This document shows positions 33,801 through 45,700 of a DNA stretch of 64,000 nucleotides, one piece after another. Numbering within the stretch: the stretch's first letter is position 1; each line of letters opens with the position of its first letter. The position numbers were made by a program, and so were the translations under genes. The notes under the pieces were generated by a model. The model worked only from the letters and a program-made list of their open reading frames with translations. It did not search any database and was not told the origin of the DNA. Source of the DNA: Arthonia radiata (lineage: Eukaryota > Ascomycota > Arthoniomycetes > Arthoniales > Arthoniaceae); NCBI GenBank assembly GCA_002989075.1, contig PSQN01000017.1:3913453-3977452 (forward strand). The letters run 5' to 3'.

Positions 33801-36800
33801 TCAAGCGCCAGCAGGGCGGCTGTACGCAGGTCTGGAAGGATGCGAGTGCCCAGCACTATACCACGATGAACTGTTAGGAGCCTTGCTCCACGTATTCAGC
33901 TTTTGCTCTTCGGCCCAGGGCATCTCCGGCAGCATCACGCCCTGTGGCTGGTGCTTTTTCGGCGTGCTCATGGCTTTTAGCTTCTTCCATTTAGGCGGCT
34001 TCGTCTCCGTCTCTTTTTTCTTGAGGTCTTTGATGATCTCTCTCAATTCTTCGTCATTAGCGATCTGCGCCTTCAGGTACTCAATGCTCGTCTCGCGTTG
34101 CAGTGAGGCGACGACAGGCTCTCGCTCTTTGTACGTGAAGCGCATGGGATCTGGGTTGTCTGTTGGCTCGACAGTCGGATCGAGATATGCTTTCTTTCCC
34201 TTCTGCGATAGCTGTGTAATATCGAGGCTTTCACCATGCGGAATGGGCGTCGGATGGCTGGGTGTGACACAATCCATGTCCACTTCTTTGCGCAGCACCT
34301 TGTCTATGTCCACGGCAGAGAAGTAAGCGCAAGACTGTGGTAGGTCGTCCATACCCATCTGCTCCGCAAACATCCCGCGGGTCCAGACGTTCGCGACTTG
34401 CAGTGCCATCGCGGCGCGGTATTTGTCCTCCTCTTTGACGAGGTAACGAATCTCGTCATGGACCGTGATGGCCAGACGCGCGTTGATATTGTAGCGGCGC
34501 GCAAGATAGTCCATGGACACGATGAGCAAGTGCAAGTAGTCGACACCAGAAGACTGGATAGCCCAATTGACACGGCTGGTCATGAACTCGCCTTTGCTGA
34601 TGTATCGGCGTAGCAAAGCTTCTGTGATGCCCGCACCAAGGATAGGCGTCCGCGGCTTGTCCTGCTCAGCGAAGTCTTCGAGAGCATTGAAGACGAGAGA
34701 CTCGGTGCCGCCTCGCCAGAAGCCCCGAGAGTTGAGCAGCTTGCGATTCGTCTTCTGACCCTTCGTGCTCTTGTAAAGCTCGCTTGCTGTAGCTTGGATT
34801 TCAGCATCAGTCAGGCTGGGATTGAATTGCTTGAGCAGTGTTTGTGCGAAGCTGAGACCTGCACCATAGATGCGGCCGTAGTTGAAGACTTTGGCATCGT
34901 TGCGGCTGATTCCCAGAATGCCAGCTGTGCGTGAATGCAGATCCGTACCTGCTGCTTTGGTGCCTTCAAGAGTCATGAAACCAAGCGCGTTTCCCCCATG
35001 CTGTTTGAACTGCGCATCACCCATCAGTGACGCGATCCAGAGCTCTTGACTATCCACGTCTGCGCCGACGAAAGTGTAGCCGGGCGGTGCTTTGATCATG
35101 GACTTGAGCTCCGACCCGACGCGGTTCTTCTTGGCGTTTGATGCCGTTAGCCAAGTACTTTCTACACTGCGGCGGGTGATGGTACCCATTGGGATGACTT
35201 GAGGAAGGATGAAGCCGAGACTCTTGTCTTTTCGCTTCTTCCAGCTTCGTGTGCGCCCTTCCGTAGAAGACGGGCGGACGTCAGACTCGTAGACGACTAT
35301 TTGTGATCGAATGCGCTCCCTTGAAGATATCCAGTATGAACACGAAGCGTTCATCTCGAGCGCCTCTTTAGCGTAGGAGTATTCGGATGCGAGCGTCCCC
35401 TTCTCAAAATGCTGCAGATAGCCTTTCGCTAGTGGACTCGCACATCGAGCATTCGGCCCGTCTTTGTGAGGCAGCTTGAAGTAGGCATGGCCAGTGTCGT
35501 CGCGAAGTCTGACGTTCTTCTCTTCACCCATGTCGCAAGCTGATAACGCTTTGTTTGCATAGACCCATGCTTCGTCACGAGGAACTCTGAATGTCCACCC
35601 ATGAATGTCAGACCACACAAGCGGGCAACCATCCCACGCCATGCGGAACAGCAGGGGCGCAATGCGAGTCCGGACGGTGAGACTGATGTCGGCTTCGCTT
35701 GACATGAACAGATCTTTGTACCATTTCGGCTTTCCTGGCATCTTTTGGCGTTTCACAGGCCGAGGAGGCTCGTTCTTCTTTCCCTTCGTCATCTTGACCT
35801 CTTGTCCTGACCAGTCTAATTGGCTCAGCCACGGATCATTGTCATACTTTACAGGGTCGTCTTTCATGTTGAGCGCTCTTTCTGTTAGATTCATCAAGCG
35901 CTCGGAAACCTCTGCGAGAGCTGTCGCATAGGTTTCTTCCGCATCGTGAAGATACTTCTCCCATGTCTCATTAACAGGCAGGATCTCCGCAGAGAGCTGC
36001 CTCAAAGCAGCGAAACTGACTGGATGCGGGCATGTTTCCATGAAAGCAGGAAACACTTTGCTATACACCCGATGAGTGATGTCGACGTCTGCTGCGCAAT
36101 AGTCCAGAAGCTCATCGTATTTATTCAGCACACCTTCACGGTCCAGCTCACCGAACCATTCTCTTCGGGCTTTATCGATGGTCACGCCACAGTGAAACTT
36201 CGCTACATCTCTCAATGAATTGATCGAGCTTCTTCCAATCCATAGATGCTCCTCCTCTTCGTCAAAGCCATTGCTTTCGCTGGAGCTCTGAAGAAGCTGA
36301 TGCAGATCGGCACCCTGCGAGGAATTTGCGATTCGGTCTCGCAGGTCTCGCGCCTTGTTGTGCTTCATCCACGTGGTCCGTTGCCTGGTACACATTCCGT
36401 TGACGGCCACGTGGAGGGACATGGTATCCATGAAGTAGCTTTTGCTCTGCTCGAGGCTATATTCATCTTTGACTCTTGCGCGATCATACCCAATGTTGTG
36501 TCCCACCACTACGCGAGGCTGCGCGGGGTCGCCCAGGGGTATTAAATGCCTATCGCTGTCGCTTTCGCCCAACAGCCACGGGCTCATCCAAGAGTACCAG
36601 TGTGTTGCGCTGGCCGCACACGCCATGGCGGGAAACGAGGTTTCGCGATACATGACCTCCGTATCGAATGTGATCGCGTCTTCATTTGGGGCGTCCACGA
36701 CCTCTGTTGTGCCATCTGAGTAGTATTTGGTCCAGCCGCTCTTCTTGGCCCATTTGCGTGGCCTTGCGGGAGGACTAGCGCGTGCCAATTCGGTGGCGAG

Positions 36801-37229
36801 AGTGAGGTATGGCTCAGATGCGTCTCGCGCTATTCGATGGAAGTGCTCGTCGAGAGATGACCCTTGGATGGCTGGTAGATCAAACGCCACCGGCGCAGCA
36901 TTGTCATCAGTCTTTCCGAGCAGCTCGTTGCGCTGCAGGTGCTGCTTGGAGAGCTCAACATATTCGCGAGGCGGACGCTGCGCGTTGCGCTTGAAGAGTT
37001 GTGGATGGACATGCTCGCTTAGATGTTGGATGCCGATGTCATTATAACGCGACTGTGATTGTTTCGACAAGCTTTTTGGTGAGGTGGGCTTATCAGAGGA
37101 TGCTTGAAGGTCTTGCGTGAGAGGGCGCGACTGCTGTGAAGCGCATCGTACAGGTAGGGGCAAGATTGGTCGACGCGACAGATGGCGATAGGTTCTTTGC
37201 ACACCCTGTGTGGTAGTCTGAACGCGCAT
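33801..37229 (-). CDS. MIP1: Mitochondrial DNA polymerase gamma
   Basis: This intronless gene encodes 1142 aa. The N-terminus is Arg/Ser/Gln-rich without acidic residues, as in a mitochondrial presequence. The 3'-5' exonuclease has motif I around Asp189 and Glu191 (ITFDTEV), motif II near VVVGHNIGYDRAR and motif III near YCAADVDITHRVY. The family-A polymerase has motif A in FVGADVDSQELWIASLMG, motif B in RNDAKVFNYGRIYGAG and motif C in VHDEIRYLV. All catalytic positions look intact, and the length suits fungal Mip1. It replicates and repairs the mitochondrial genome in the matrix. The start is the ATG at 37229. It faces the RING-protein gene across 438 bp. Confidence 0.97.
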   Translation of the reverse strand: MRVQTTTQGVQRTYRHLSRRPILPLPVRCASQQSRPLTQDLQASSDKPTSPKSLSKQSQSRYNDIGIQHLSEHVHPQLFKRNAQRPPREYVELSKQHLQRNELLGKTDDNAAPVAFDLPAIQGSSLDEHFHRIARDASEPYLTLATELARASPPARPRKWAKKSGWTKYYSDGTTEVVDAPNEDAITFDTEVMYRETSFPAMACAASATHWYSWMSPWLLGESDSDRHLIPLGDPAQPRVVVGHNIGYDRARVKDEYSLEQSKSYFMDTMSLHVAVNGMCTRQRTTWMKHNKARDLRDRIANSSQGADLHQLLQSSSESNGFDEEEEHLWIGRSSINSLRDVAKFHCGVTIDKARREWFGELDREGVLNKYDELLDYCAADVDITHRVYSKVFPAFMETCPHPVSFAALRQLSAEILPVNETWEKYLHDAEETYATALAEVSERLMNLTERALNMKDDPVKYDNDPWLSQLDWSGQEVKMTKGKKNEPPRPVKRQKMPGKPKWYKDLFMSSEADISLTVRTRIAPLLFRMAWDGCPLVWSDIHGWTFRVPRDEAWVYANKALSACDMGEEKNVRLRDDTGHAYFKLPHKDGPNARCASPLAKGYLQHFEKGTLASEYSYAKEALEMNASCSYWISSRERIRSQIVVYESDVRPSSTEGRTRSWKKRKDKSLGFILPQVIPMGTITRRSVESTWLTASNAKKNRVGSELKSMIKAPPGYTFVGADVDSQELWIASLMGDAQFKQHGGNALGFMTLEGTKAAGTDLHSRTAGILGISRNDAKVFNYGRIYGAGLSFAQTLLKQFNPSLTDAEIQATASELYKSTKGQKTNRKLLNSRGFWRGGTESLVFNALEDFAEQDKPRTPILGAGITEALLRRYISKGEFMTSRVNWAIQSSGVDYLHLLIVSMDYLARRYNINARLAITVHDEIRYLVKEEDKYRAAMALQVANVWTRGMFAEQMGMDDLPQSCAYFSAVDIDKVLRKEVDMDCVTPSHPTPIPHGESLDITQLSQKGKKAYLDPTVEPTDNPDPMRFTYKEREPVVASLQRETSIEYLKAQIANDEELREIIKDLKKKETETKPPKWKKLKAMSTPKKHQPQGVMLPEMPWAEEQKLNTWSKAPNSSSWYSAGHSHPSRPAYSRPAGA

Positions 37230-37667
37230 CACCTCATTAACATGGCTGGTGGGGTCACCGCGTTATGCTGAGGAATTTTGGTGGATTGCGGGATCCAAGT
37301 CCTTTCATCTTGCCTCTTCACCCTCCATCTTCATGATGAGTGTATATGCAGGGGTGCCTTATTTCTAGACCCGAGCGCTGTCGTCTCTTCTTTCAGAGTG
37401 AGGTCACAACTGCTCCAACGCTTTTAACGAAATCCACTCCTTCAGCCTCCCTTTGCCTCTTACATTCCATCGGCTCTTGCGCTCTCGTCGCCGGCTGTAG
37501 GAAGATCCCTGATTTCGGTCTACAGGCTGCACACCAAACCCTCGATTTCCACCACACCTTTCTACCTTCGTCAACCTCTTGCATTCGCAGCTTTGCAATC
37601 TACGAGCCACATACATATCGGTTTCCAGACACATCCAACAGAGTAGTAGAACTCTATCTAAATCTAC
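37230..37667. promoter_or_regulatory. Bidirectional promoter region of MIP1 and RING gene
   Basis: This 438-bp gap lies between two divergent start codons. The side next to the RING gene is CT-rich (for example near 37380-37450), as is common in fungal promoters and leaders. No specific site is recognised. Confidence 0.5.
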
Positions 37668-38915
37668 ATGCCAGAAAGACGTACGAGAATGGACCTTTCC
37701 GACATATTGTCCCCCAACGACACAATGAACCAGCACAGAGGCACGAAGCGGTCACGAGACGGTTTGCCACGGGCTCAACACCGCTTGCCCTCGCCTCCAC
37801 AGACAACAAATACAGCACAGCCGTCAGATCCGTCAAATTACCAATACCACGCCTACCCTCACACTGCGAACCTACCCAGCCGAACCACCGCCGCTCGCCC
37901 TGCCCACGAACCGATCGATCTTACCGAAATGAGCTCGACTACCAATTACGGCTCCTCCCCTTTCCACGACCTCTTTACCACACAGCATAACAATGACCAA
38001 GACTACTTCGAACTTCTAGATAGAGTAGACGGCCTTTCCCCCGAACATTCCCGTCGCTCCTCCTACCCCCACGGCCCAAGCGACGACGCCTGGCAAGCCT
38101 TCGACTGCCCCTTCCGCAACAACGCGTCATTCCGGCACTCATACTCCGACTTCTTCAACGATACGGAAGCCACGATGGGCCAACGCCAATCCAACCAAGC
38201 CACCTACAAAGAAGAAGACGACACCGAATCCTCCACGCCCGCCGGCTCCGTCTTCGAGGATTCCTCCCTAGACAACCATGCACCCCGCCACCTCGGCGAG
38301 ATAGACCTCACGCAAGAAGACGAAGACAGCATGCCACGGAGCCGCAAACGCGGCCATCACGACGACGACCCGGACGACGGCGCCCCTGGCCCTTCGAACC
38401 ACCGCCGCCGCGCTGTCAACGCGAAACGCGCGCGCACGGCTGCGAATGCCGAGCCCGTTGAGGCCATCTCCCTACTCGATGACGACGATAACCCCACTGC
38501 TTCGTCACTCCTCGCCAAACAGCGCGCAGACCAAGTCGCGTCTCAACACATCCACTCCCCTATCAGCGGCTCATCCTCCCACTCCCACTCCACCTCACAA
38601 AGGAAAGACAGCAAACCCCAACACCACCCCACAAAACTAACAGGCATGCAATGTACCATCTGCATGGATCCGCCAAGCGAGCTCACCGCCACGACGTGCG
38701 GCCACGTCTTCTGCCGGGTGTGCATTCAGAACTGGCTGGGTACCGTGGACTTCCGTGGACGGAGCAAGAACTGTCCTGCGTGCAGGATGAACCTTGCTCT
38801 TGAGGGCACGGGTAACAACCGGACTGGCAGGCAGAGCAAGGGAGGGTGCGTGGCATTGGAGTTCATGAAGAGGAAGAAGCCCGCGGTGGTGCAGGCGGTG
38901 GAGTCGGTTGGTTAG
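37668..38915 (+). CDS. RING-finger protein with SUMO-interaction motifs, SLX8/STUbL-like
   Basis: This intronless gene encodes 415 aa. The C-terminal C3HC4 RING (about 327-375) begins with Cys329 and Cys332 in QCTICMDPP. It continues with TTCGHVFCRVC and ends in NCPACR. The long N-terminal part is disordered and carries hydrophobic-acidic stretches that look like SUMO-interaction motifs: PIDLTEM, EIDLTQEDED and ISLLDDDDN. A basic KRAR patch may be a nuclear signal. RING plus several such motifs is the layout of SUMO-targeted ubiquitin ligases (Slx8/RNF4), which ubiquitinate sumoylated nuclear proteins in genome maintenance. The family call is by architecture; the one-to-one relation to Slx8 is inferred. 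Confidence 0.78.
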   Translation: MPERRTRMDLSDILSPNDTMNQHRGTKRSRDGLPRAQHRLPSPPQTTNTAQPSDPSNYQYHAYPHTANLPSRTTAARPAHEPIDLTEMSSTTNYGSSPFHDLFTTQHNNDQDYFELLDRVDGLSPEHSRRSSYPHGPSDDAWQAFDCPFRNNASFRHSYSDFFNDTEATMGQRQSNQATYKEEDDTESSTPAGSVFEDSSLDNHAPRHLGEIDLTQEDEDSMPRSRKRGHHDDDPDDGAPGPSNHRRRAVNAKRARTAANAEPVEAISLLDDDDNPTASSLLAKQRADQVASQHIHSPISGSSSHSHSTSQRKDSKPQHHPTKLTGMQCTICMDPPSELTATTCGHVFCRVCIQNWLGTVDFRGRSKNCPACRMNLALEGTGNNRTGRQSKGGCVALEFMKRKKPAVVQAVESVG

Positions 38916-39739
38916 AGAGCGGATCGAGAGGAAGGAAACGAGACAAGGGCGACGCTAGGAATCAAGCGTCGTGGGCTGGTACCCAACGGCTCGGCATGCC
39001 GAAGCACATGGAGAGAAGACGGGTGCCTGAGAAAGAGCGCCTATGGCACAAGGTTGGCATGACAAGCATACACACCTACCTCCTTGCAGTGACCATAGCT
39101 TGGTAAAACGCTCCTAAGACACGGCCAACCACGTCAAGCGTGGACACAAAGATACAATGAGAAAGGTGTTGTGGCACTCTGGACGCACGGCCGATATGAC
39201 GCGCATACACCTCAGTGCGACGATCAAAGCATAGCATAGCATAGTGCCTTAGCACACGGCCGATGACGATAAGCATACATACACAACAAGTAATTAGCAA
39301 AGCATGATGTTGCACCTTTCTGGTCACAACCAGCGCTCCTTCAGCTTTTCGATCTTGCTTTCAAGCTCCTGCACCTAGTCCTCTCCACTGCACTAGCCGT
39401 TTCTCGATGCTAAAATTGCCTTCCATCAAACAATCCTTCTGGTTCGCTGCTTCACAGCTAACACAATACATCGCTAGTGATTCGAATACTGACAGCCTGC
39501 ATTTACGAGAGTTGAAGTCTTGCACATAGAAAGCAGAATGCCATAGCACAATACAACGAAGACAAGAACTGGTTCATTGACATTTTGGTATTCATATCGC
39601 ATAACGCATATCATCTTAAACATAAACATCAACATAACACATCGAACCAAACACCAACAATCCCAAGCCCCAAACGCCCTCTATTCCTCCAATCACCAAA
39701 CCACCTCATCCTGCCACACATCCACCACCACCCACCCAC
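38916..39739. other. Intergenic between converging genes
   Basis: This stretch holds the 3' ends of the RING gene and the glucan synthase gene. A short CATAG microsatellite occurs near 39230-39243. The last 150 bp before the glucan synthase stop are A/C-rich on this strand (T/G-rich in its transcript). No gene is seen. Confidence 0.55.
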
Positions 39740-42700
39740 TCACGGCTTAAACAACTGCTCCTTCCGAAAGAACACCGCAAACCCCACACAAACCACAACC
39801 TGACAAACCAAGCACCCCCAGAAATTCCCACTCTGCAACCCCTTCGCCCAGTCCATGCCTAAATTCGGAAACACATCCGCCGGCCCCAGTCGATCCGGCG
39901 CCGTCGCCCGCGCCACGATCGTCGCGACCGACCCGATCACCTGCGCGGCGATCAGCGCGAACACGACGTAGTACCGGCTCAGGGTCTGCAGCAAGATCAT
40001 GCCAAACCCCACGCCCTGCAGGCTGTCCAGCACGCCGAGCCAGAGCCACAGCGAGCGCGACAGGAGTGCGCCCGCGGTCGGCCCGCCCCAGGGGACGTAG
40101 ATGCCCAGGCCGGAGACGCCCCAGAGCATTTGGCACCAGCGGGGCGCGCCTAGGCCGATTGCGAAGAGTGGGAGGATCCAGGAGTGGACTGTGCTCCAGC
40201 GGTGGAAGAGCGCCATGGCGATGCCCCATACGACGACGAAGAAGCCCACGACGAGTAGAGCGATTGCCCAAGCGGGCGCGTACGACGTCGTCCAGAGGAA
40301 GCGCCAGTTCCGCCCGTACGGCGCGGAGAGCCAGTAATTCTGCAGGACGACGGTGACGAAGAACCAGAGGACGATTTTGCGGGTCGCCACGGATTTGTAG
40401 AAGGAGGGGATGGAGCCGGGGGTCTGGCGGTAGTATTTCGGGAGGCCAGCCTGGAGGACAGCGGCGAGGGCCCAGAGGACGGCGGCGATGGGGACGGTGA
40501 TGGCGGTGAGCTTTGCGTCGTTGGGGACGGAGGTGGAGGACGGGAGGCCGGCGGAGGTGATGGACGCGAGCTCGGCGCCCCAGTACCAGAGCCCGGCGAC
40601 GTAGAGGGACTGCGTGCCGGAGATGACGCAGGCGCGGTAGACCCAGCTTTGGGTGGGGGAGCCGCCCTCCGTGCCGAAGTTGAGGGCGAAGAACATGGAG
40701 CCGGAGGCGGAGGCGAAGGCGTAGGTGCCCGTGGCGACGTTGTTGAGCCAGCCGCGGCCGGCGTAGTCGGTGACGTAGGGGCCCATGCCGATGAGGAAGA
40801 AGGCCGCGCCGTAGACGAGGAAGGGGAGAGAGAGGACCCAGACGGCTTTGGCGGTGCGGAAGACGAAGTACCAGAATATGCTGGCGACGAGGTAGACGGA
40901 GGCGATGCTGTAAAGTTTGTTGGCTGTTTCGCCGACTTCGCCTGTTAAGAGGGTGACTTGGTAGGACTGTAGGGCGATGATCTGCCCGAAGGCGAGAATG
41001 AAGGTGTAGAGTTGCCAATCGCCGATCTTGATCTGGAGCCAGGAGCGCAGGTAGCGTGGAGCGGCGTAGTCTGAGTCAATCTCGAATTGGGTGGTGGTCT
41101 TTTCGGGGTTCTCCCTTGGCGCGTCTTGCGAGGGGGAAGTGACTGTCGACCCAACGTCAGAGTCGGTGGACTCGGTGGAGCGTGAGAAAGTGCTAAAGAG
41201 GGATTTGCTGGAGGACAGGCGCTTGATTGACGCTGCTGGGCCTTTGGACTTGGGCTCGGAGGACTTGCCCAGCTTGGCGTTGTGCAGGCGACCGAACCAG
41301 TTCTTCTCGCTTTCCTTGATGAAGTCTTCGGTGCAGAGGGACTTTGTGGAATTCTTGGCGGTGAGATGGTCAAGCTTGGAAGAGAAGTCTCGATAGTAGT
41401 AGCCAGTGGGGTCGGTGAAGAAGGGGTCAACACGCTGGAGGTTGTAGTTCTTCTTCTCGCCGTCGCCCTCAGGGCGGATGGAGCTAAGATCGAGAGCTGA
41501 TGATGCTCGCGCAGACATCTGTCGCGGTGTGCGAGGTTGGCCCGAGGGTCCATGAATCAGATCGTAAGACCCTGGCGTACGGATGCCAGACGGTGTCCCT
41601 GGCGCTGAGGTGCTTGTGGAGAACGGAGGCGAGGAAGGTGCAGGGAGGCGCGTTGTAAGCTGGAGATGAGCTGGTGGCGGGCGACGGTGCGCTGCCGGTA
41701 GAGACGGAGTTGTTGTGCTCGCAAGATCCTTTGGTAAGGCGCTACGAATACGTTCAGAAAGGCTTTGATGAGCAAGATCTTGTGGTTCCGGCTCTCGAGA
41801 AGCGCTACCGTCTTGCGAACTGTGCGTCGAGCCTTGCTCAGCTTGGCTGCTAGATTCAGCTGTCGATGTCGACTCACGGTTCTCATCGGCCTCGTTCAAC
41901 TCTGGTATGGTGCTTCCAACGCGGGTCAGATTTGCACCAGAACGTGGCGGACCATTGGCTTCCTCGTCATCGGAATCGCGCAGTGACACTGTTGAGTTCT
42001 TGTGAGACACCGTCGGCGACGAGTGGCGAGAGCTGGAAGGAGACTTCAAGAAAGTTGCTGACCGACCGAGGATGTTTTTGAAAGATGAAGTCCGTGGCAT
42101 ACCGTTGGCTCGATTCGAGGGCCCGAGAGGATTCCCCAGGTTTGAATGATGACCGTCCTGGTCATGGTTTCGCTCCGGCGAAGGGGCTCTACTTTGAGCT
42201 CGGCTAGCTGGCATGCTGCTGGGTGCTGTGGGAGGCATTGATGGTGCAGGTGTGTGCCAGCTAGGCGACATCATACCGGGAGTGTTAGCGCCAGAGAGAC
42301 CGCCAGCTGGTGTCGATGTCCCAGATTTTCGGAAGATGCTGGCTGGACGGGCTGCTTGCTTTTTGAAGGATGAGATGCCGAGATTTTGGAGGGACTCGTA
42401 GTCTTTCACCCACTGCAGCACTGGGAAGCGTTGCAGGTTGGAGCGTGCGCGCATGACTGCTCGTGCCTCAGTCCTACATGCGAGTGCACCCCGGATTGCC
42501 ATCTTGAATTGACGGAGCAGATGAGGAGTGGCGATGCTCTCAATCGTATACCACCAACCTGGCATCTGTCCGAGACCGCCGACGCGCGCGCCGACACCGA
42601 GAGCACCCTTGCGACCAAACTCGACTGCTACAAGGCCAAACGGTTCGTCTCTACTAGGAATGAGCGCAAACTCAGCACCCTGGAAGATGAACGGCTCCAG

Positions 42701-45700
42701 TTTGATGAACTCTGGCTTCGAGTAGACACGACCCGGGTATTTCTCCATCATCTTTTCGAGCTTGAGGGCAGCAAACTTGCCGTAAAGATCAATGCTGGGC
42801 CCGACGCAAAGTAGCTGGGTCTTTGGATTTTCTTCAAGGATCGAAGGCATAACATCAGCAATGAGATCGATGCCTTTCTGGTATGACCAGCGGCCGACGA
42901 AAACAAAGAGCTCTGCCTCTGGGTCGACATTCAGGCCAGCCCATTCCTGTGCTTGACGTCTCATGTCGCCACGAGAGGCTTCCCATGCGCGATCGACGAC
43001 TGGCTCTGGTGGGGGCGTATCCTTTGAGAGTAGAGCAGCTGTATCCGAGGGGTCAGGATTCGGTAGGCCACCAACACCGTGTAATCCCCACAAGCACGGA
43101 TACCGAGCAAAGGCACGCTTTCCATACTTGTTCGATACACCGATAGCGCCATAGCCTTTCTGGTGGATTCTGAGATAGCTTGCACCGGCGTGCAGTAGAT
43201 TGAAGACTTCGCCGAACTGGACGTACTTCTCGACCACCCCGCGCGGGAGGTTGAAGGTATCACAAATTTCAGTCTTCTCGGAAGCCTTGCGGAGAGGCCA
43301 GAGACCTTGGAACTCAGCGTTGTGAAGAGAGTAGATACAGGGAATCGTCCTCGGGAGCAGGTAGAGAGGCGCCAATGTCCCGTGATAGTCGTTGATGTGA
43401 TACAAGTCGGGGTTGAAGCGATCGATGGTCTGAGCAATGCATTGATTCCAAGCCGAGTAGTAGACGCCAGAATCCAGATCGTCCATGCGCGCAGGGTATG
43501 GATCTTTCTTCGTCTGTTTGCGAAACACTGGAGCGTCTAGCAGAACGAAGGTCATGTTTCGAAGCTTGTGGTACTGGACTTTGACTTCGTAAGGCTCTCC
43601 CATAATAGTGACAGTCATGGAGTCGGCGGGTTGATCCGTTGGATACTCGATGCCACCTACGCATGGCACGACCCAAGTCATGTCTTGGTGCCCAAGATTG
43701 TTGCCCATCAGCGCAGCCATTTGGCCCAGACCGCCAATCTTGACGCTGATGTTCCAGTCGTCGATGATGTATTCCATAGTGGCGATGAGTACGTGTCGAC
43801 GGTTTGGCGCGCCTTGAGCGGCTTCAAGAGCGGTTGCGGCCTCGCGAACATGAGGTGCTGGCGCCTCAGACTGCTGCATCTCGTTGAGAGGCGCGTCAGA
43901 ATGCTTGCCATTCTCGAACATGCCAATGACTGCGTCTCGGAGAGCACTTTGCTTCCTGGGCCACAAGTGGTTGAACCATGTGGAAGGGCCGCGCTTCTCA
44001 ATGACACCAATTTCGTTGAACTTCACTTGATAGAAGCCTTTCATGTAGACAAATATTGCCAGCATACCAGTGAGCACGGGCATGAAGCCCAATATTAGGC
44101 CCACCGCGAGCTGAACGCGATCCGAGCCCGCAGGCTCAAGCACATAGCTCATGTCAGCATCATTGACTTGCATGCGATAGCCGATGTGAGGACGAGGCGG
44201 CGCTTGGGAGATATTCGCAACATTTGGAGCCAGTGCATCAATCTCCATCATGTCGAGTATGCCATCGCCATCAACGTCACCAAATGCCTGCGTCTTGTCG
44301 GCAAGTCCATCCGGGTTCATGCCCCAAACGTTCACAAGGAACTGGGTTGGATATTCGTAGCTCATATCGTATTCCCACTGCGCGCTGTCCGGGTTTAAGG
44401 TCATTTGCCCATCAAGGCCGCCGTCGAAGCCAAATTGATTGAATTGGCCTTGGATAAAAGCGTGGGGCCAGCGCCGAGGAGTCGTGCTGTCAAGATCAGT
44501 GTGCTGTAGGTGCTCAGCGCTGCCGGCAAGACGACTCCAGTAGGTCATGATGAGGTGATCGCCGTCCCACTTCTGGACGTCTGTGCCACTCCAGGGCTGT
44601 GGCTCGATGGTCATATTGCGACCAGTATAAGGCATCCACTCAGAGTAACTGGATCCGAAGTTGGTGGAGTAGCGAAAGAGGTCGGCCCCGGCGGCATTCG
44701 GTGAGAGAACAAGTTCGCCATGCTCATTCTTGGAGTAGATGCCACGTGTGTAGTTACCGCTCCATGGGAAAACCAAGGGGTTGTCAGTTTGACCAACGCG
44801 GAATAGAAATCGATCAGTACTGTTAGTGAAGCGTTGACCGTCTGCAGTGGTTGCATTCTTGACAGTGTATGCATGGATACCATTTCCGACGTCGATCAAG
44901 TTTGCTGCGAAGGTCCATACAGAGGACACACCGCCAACATAAGGCGACGGGTCCTGCACTTGAGTACGGCAAGAGATGCTTGCAGTCTCAAGTCTGGCCG
45001 CACTACCGTCCGATGTCGTAGACGTGATGTTGAGACCGTTAGCTACAGAATCGCAGTCCATGGGCTGAGAGAAGCGAATCTCGATGGGTACAGTTTCTTG
45101 ATGGCCGAGCTCGACTGTGCTTTGCAGGCGTGCATCATGCATAGGCACAACTCGAGCGATCCTCGGAGCCGGCTGAACGAAGGTATCAGCCGGAACAAAC
45201 GCTTTGTAGCCCCAAGCGTCCAGTGTGAAGTTGCTGATACAGCCGTTTGGACCTCGCGAACCATCGATGTCCAATTCAAATGGTGTGGCATCAAGAGTGT
45301 ATTCCTCGTAAGGGTGGAAGAGATTCTTGACAGTGGTGGCAGCAGGAAACGGGGAGGTATTCGAATGGTTGCTATTGGGAGCGGAGCAGTCGAAGTTGTA
45401 AGATACGGTGTGGTTCTCGTTGTGATATAGCAACCAAACACCCTGGTTGCCAGCTCCTTGTCCAATGAAGTCTTGAAGTTCTGAAGAGCGGCCACGGAAG
45501 ACTGACCACAAGCCGGTCTCGGTTGGATAGTCGGAGCTACCTGGATAGTAAATATTGGAGGTATTCTTGGACAATTTTGTGACGTTAAAGCCGTCGTTGA
45601 GAGTCGGAAATTGTATACGCAGCTCGAACATCCTGGCAAGAAGGTTTCGCATCGGATGGGATGGATCGCGGTGGTCCAAGCTGACACTGAAGTCATGGCA

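Noticed and set aside
33641-33856. Alternative C-terminal extension of MIP1
   Set aside because: MIP1 already has a stop in its own frame, and I see no splice pair that joins the two frames well.
39747-41018. Long (423-codon) minus frame rich in Arg/Leu/His
   Set aside because: It overlaps the GC-rich C-terminal membrane part of the glucan synthase in another frame and has a shadow-like composition without a domain.
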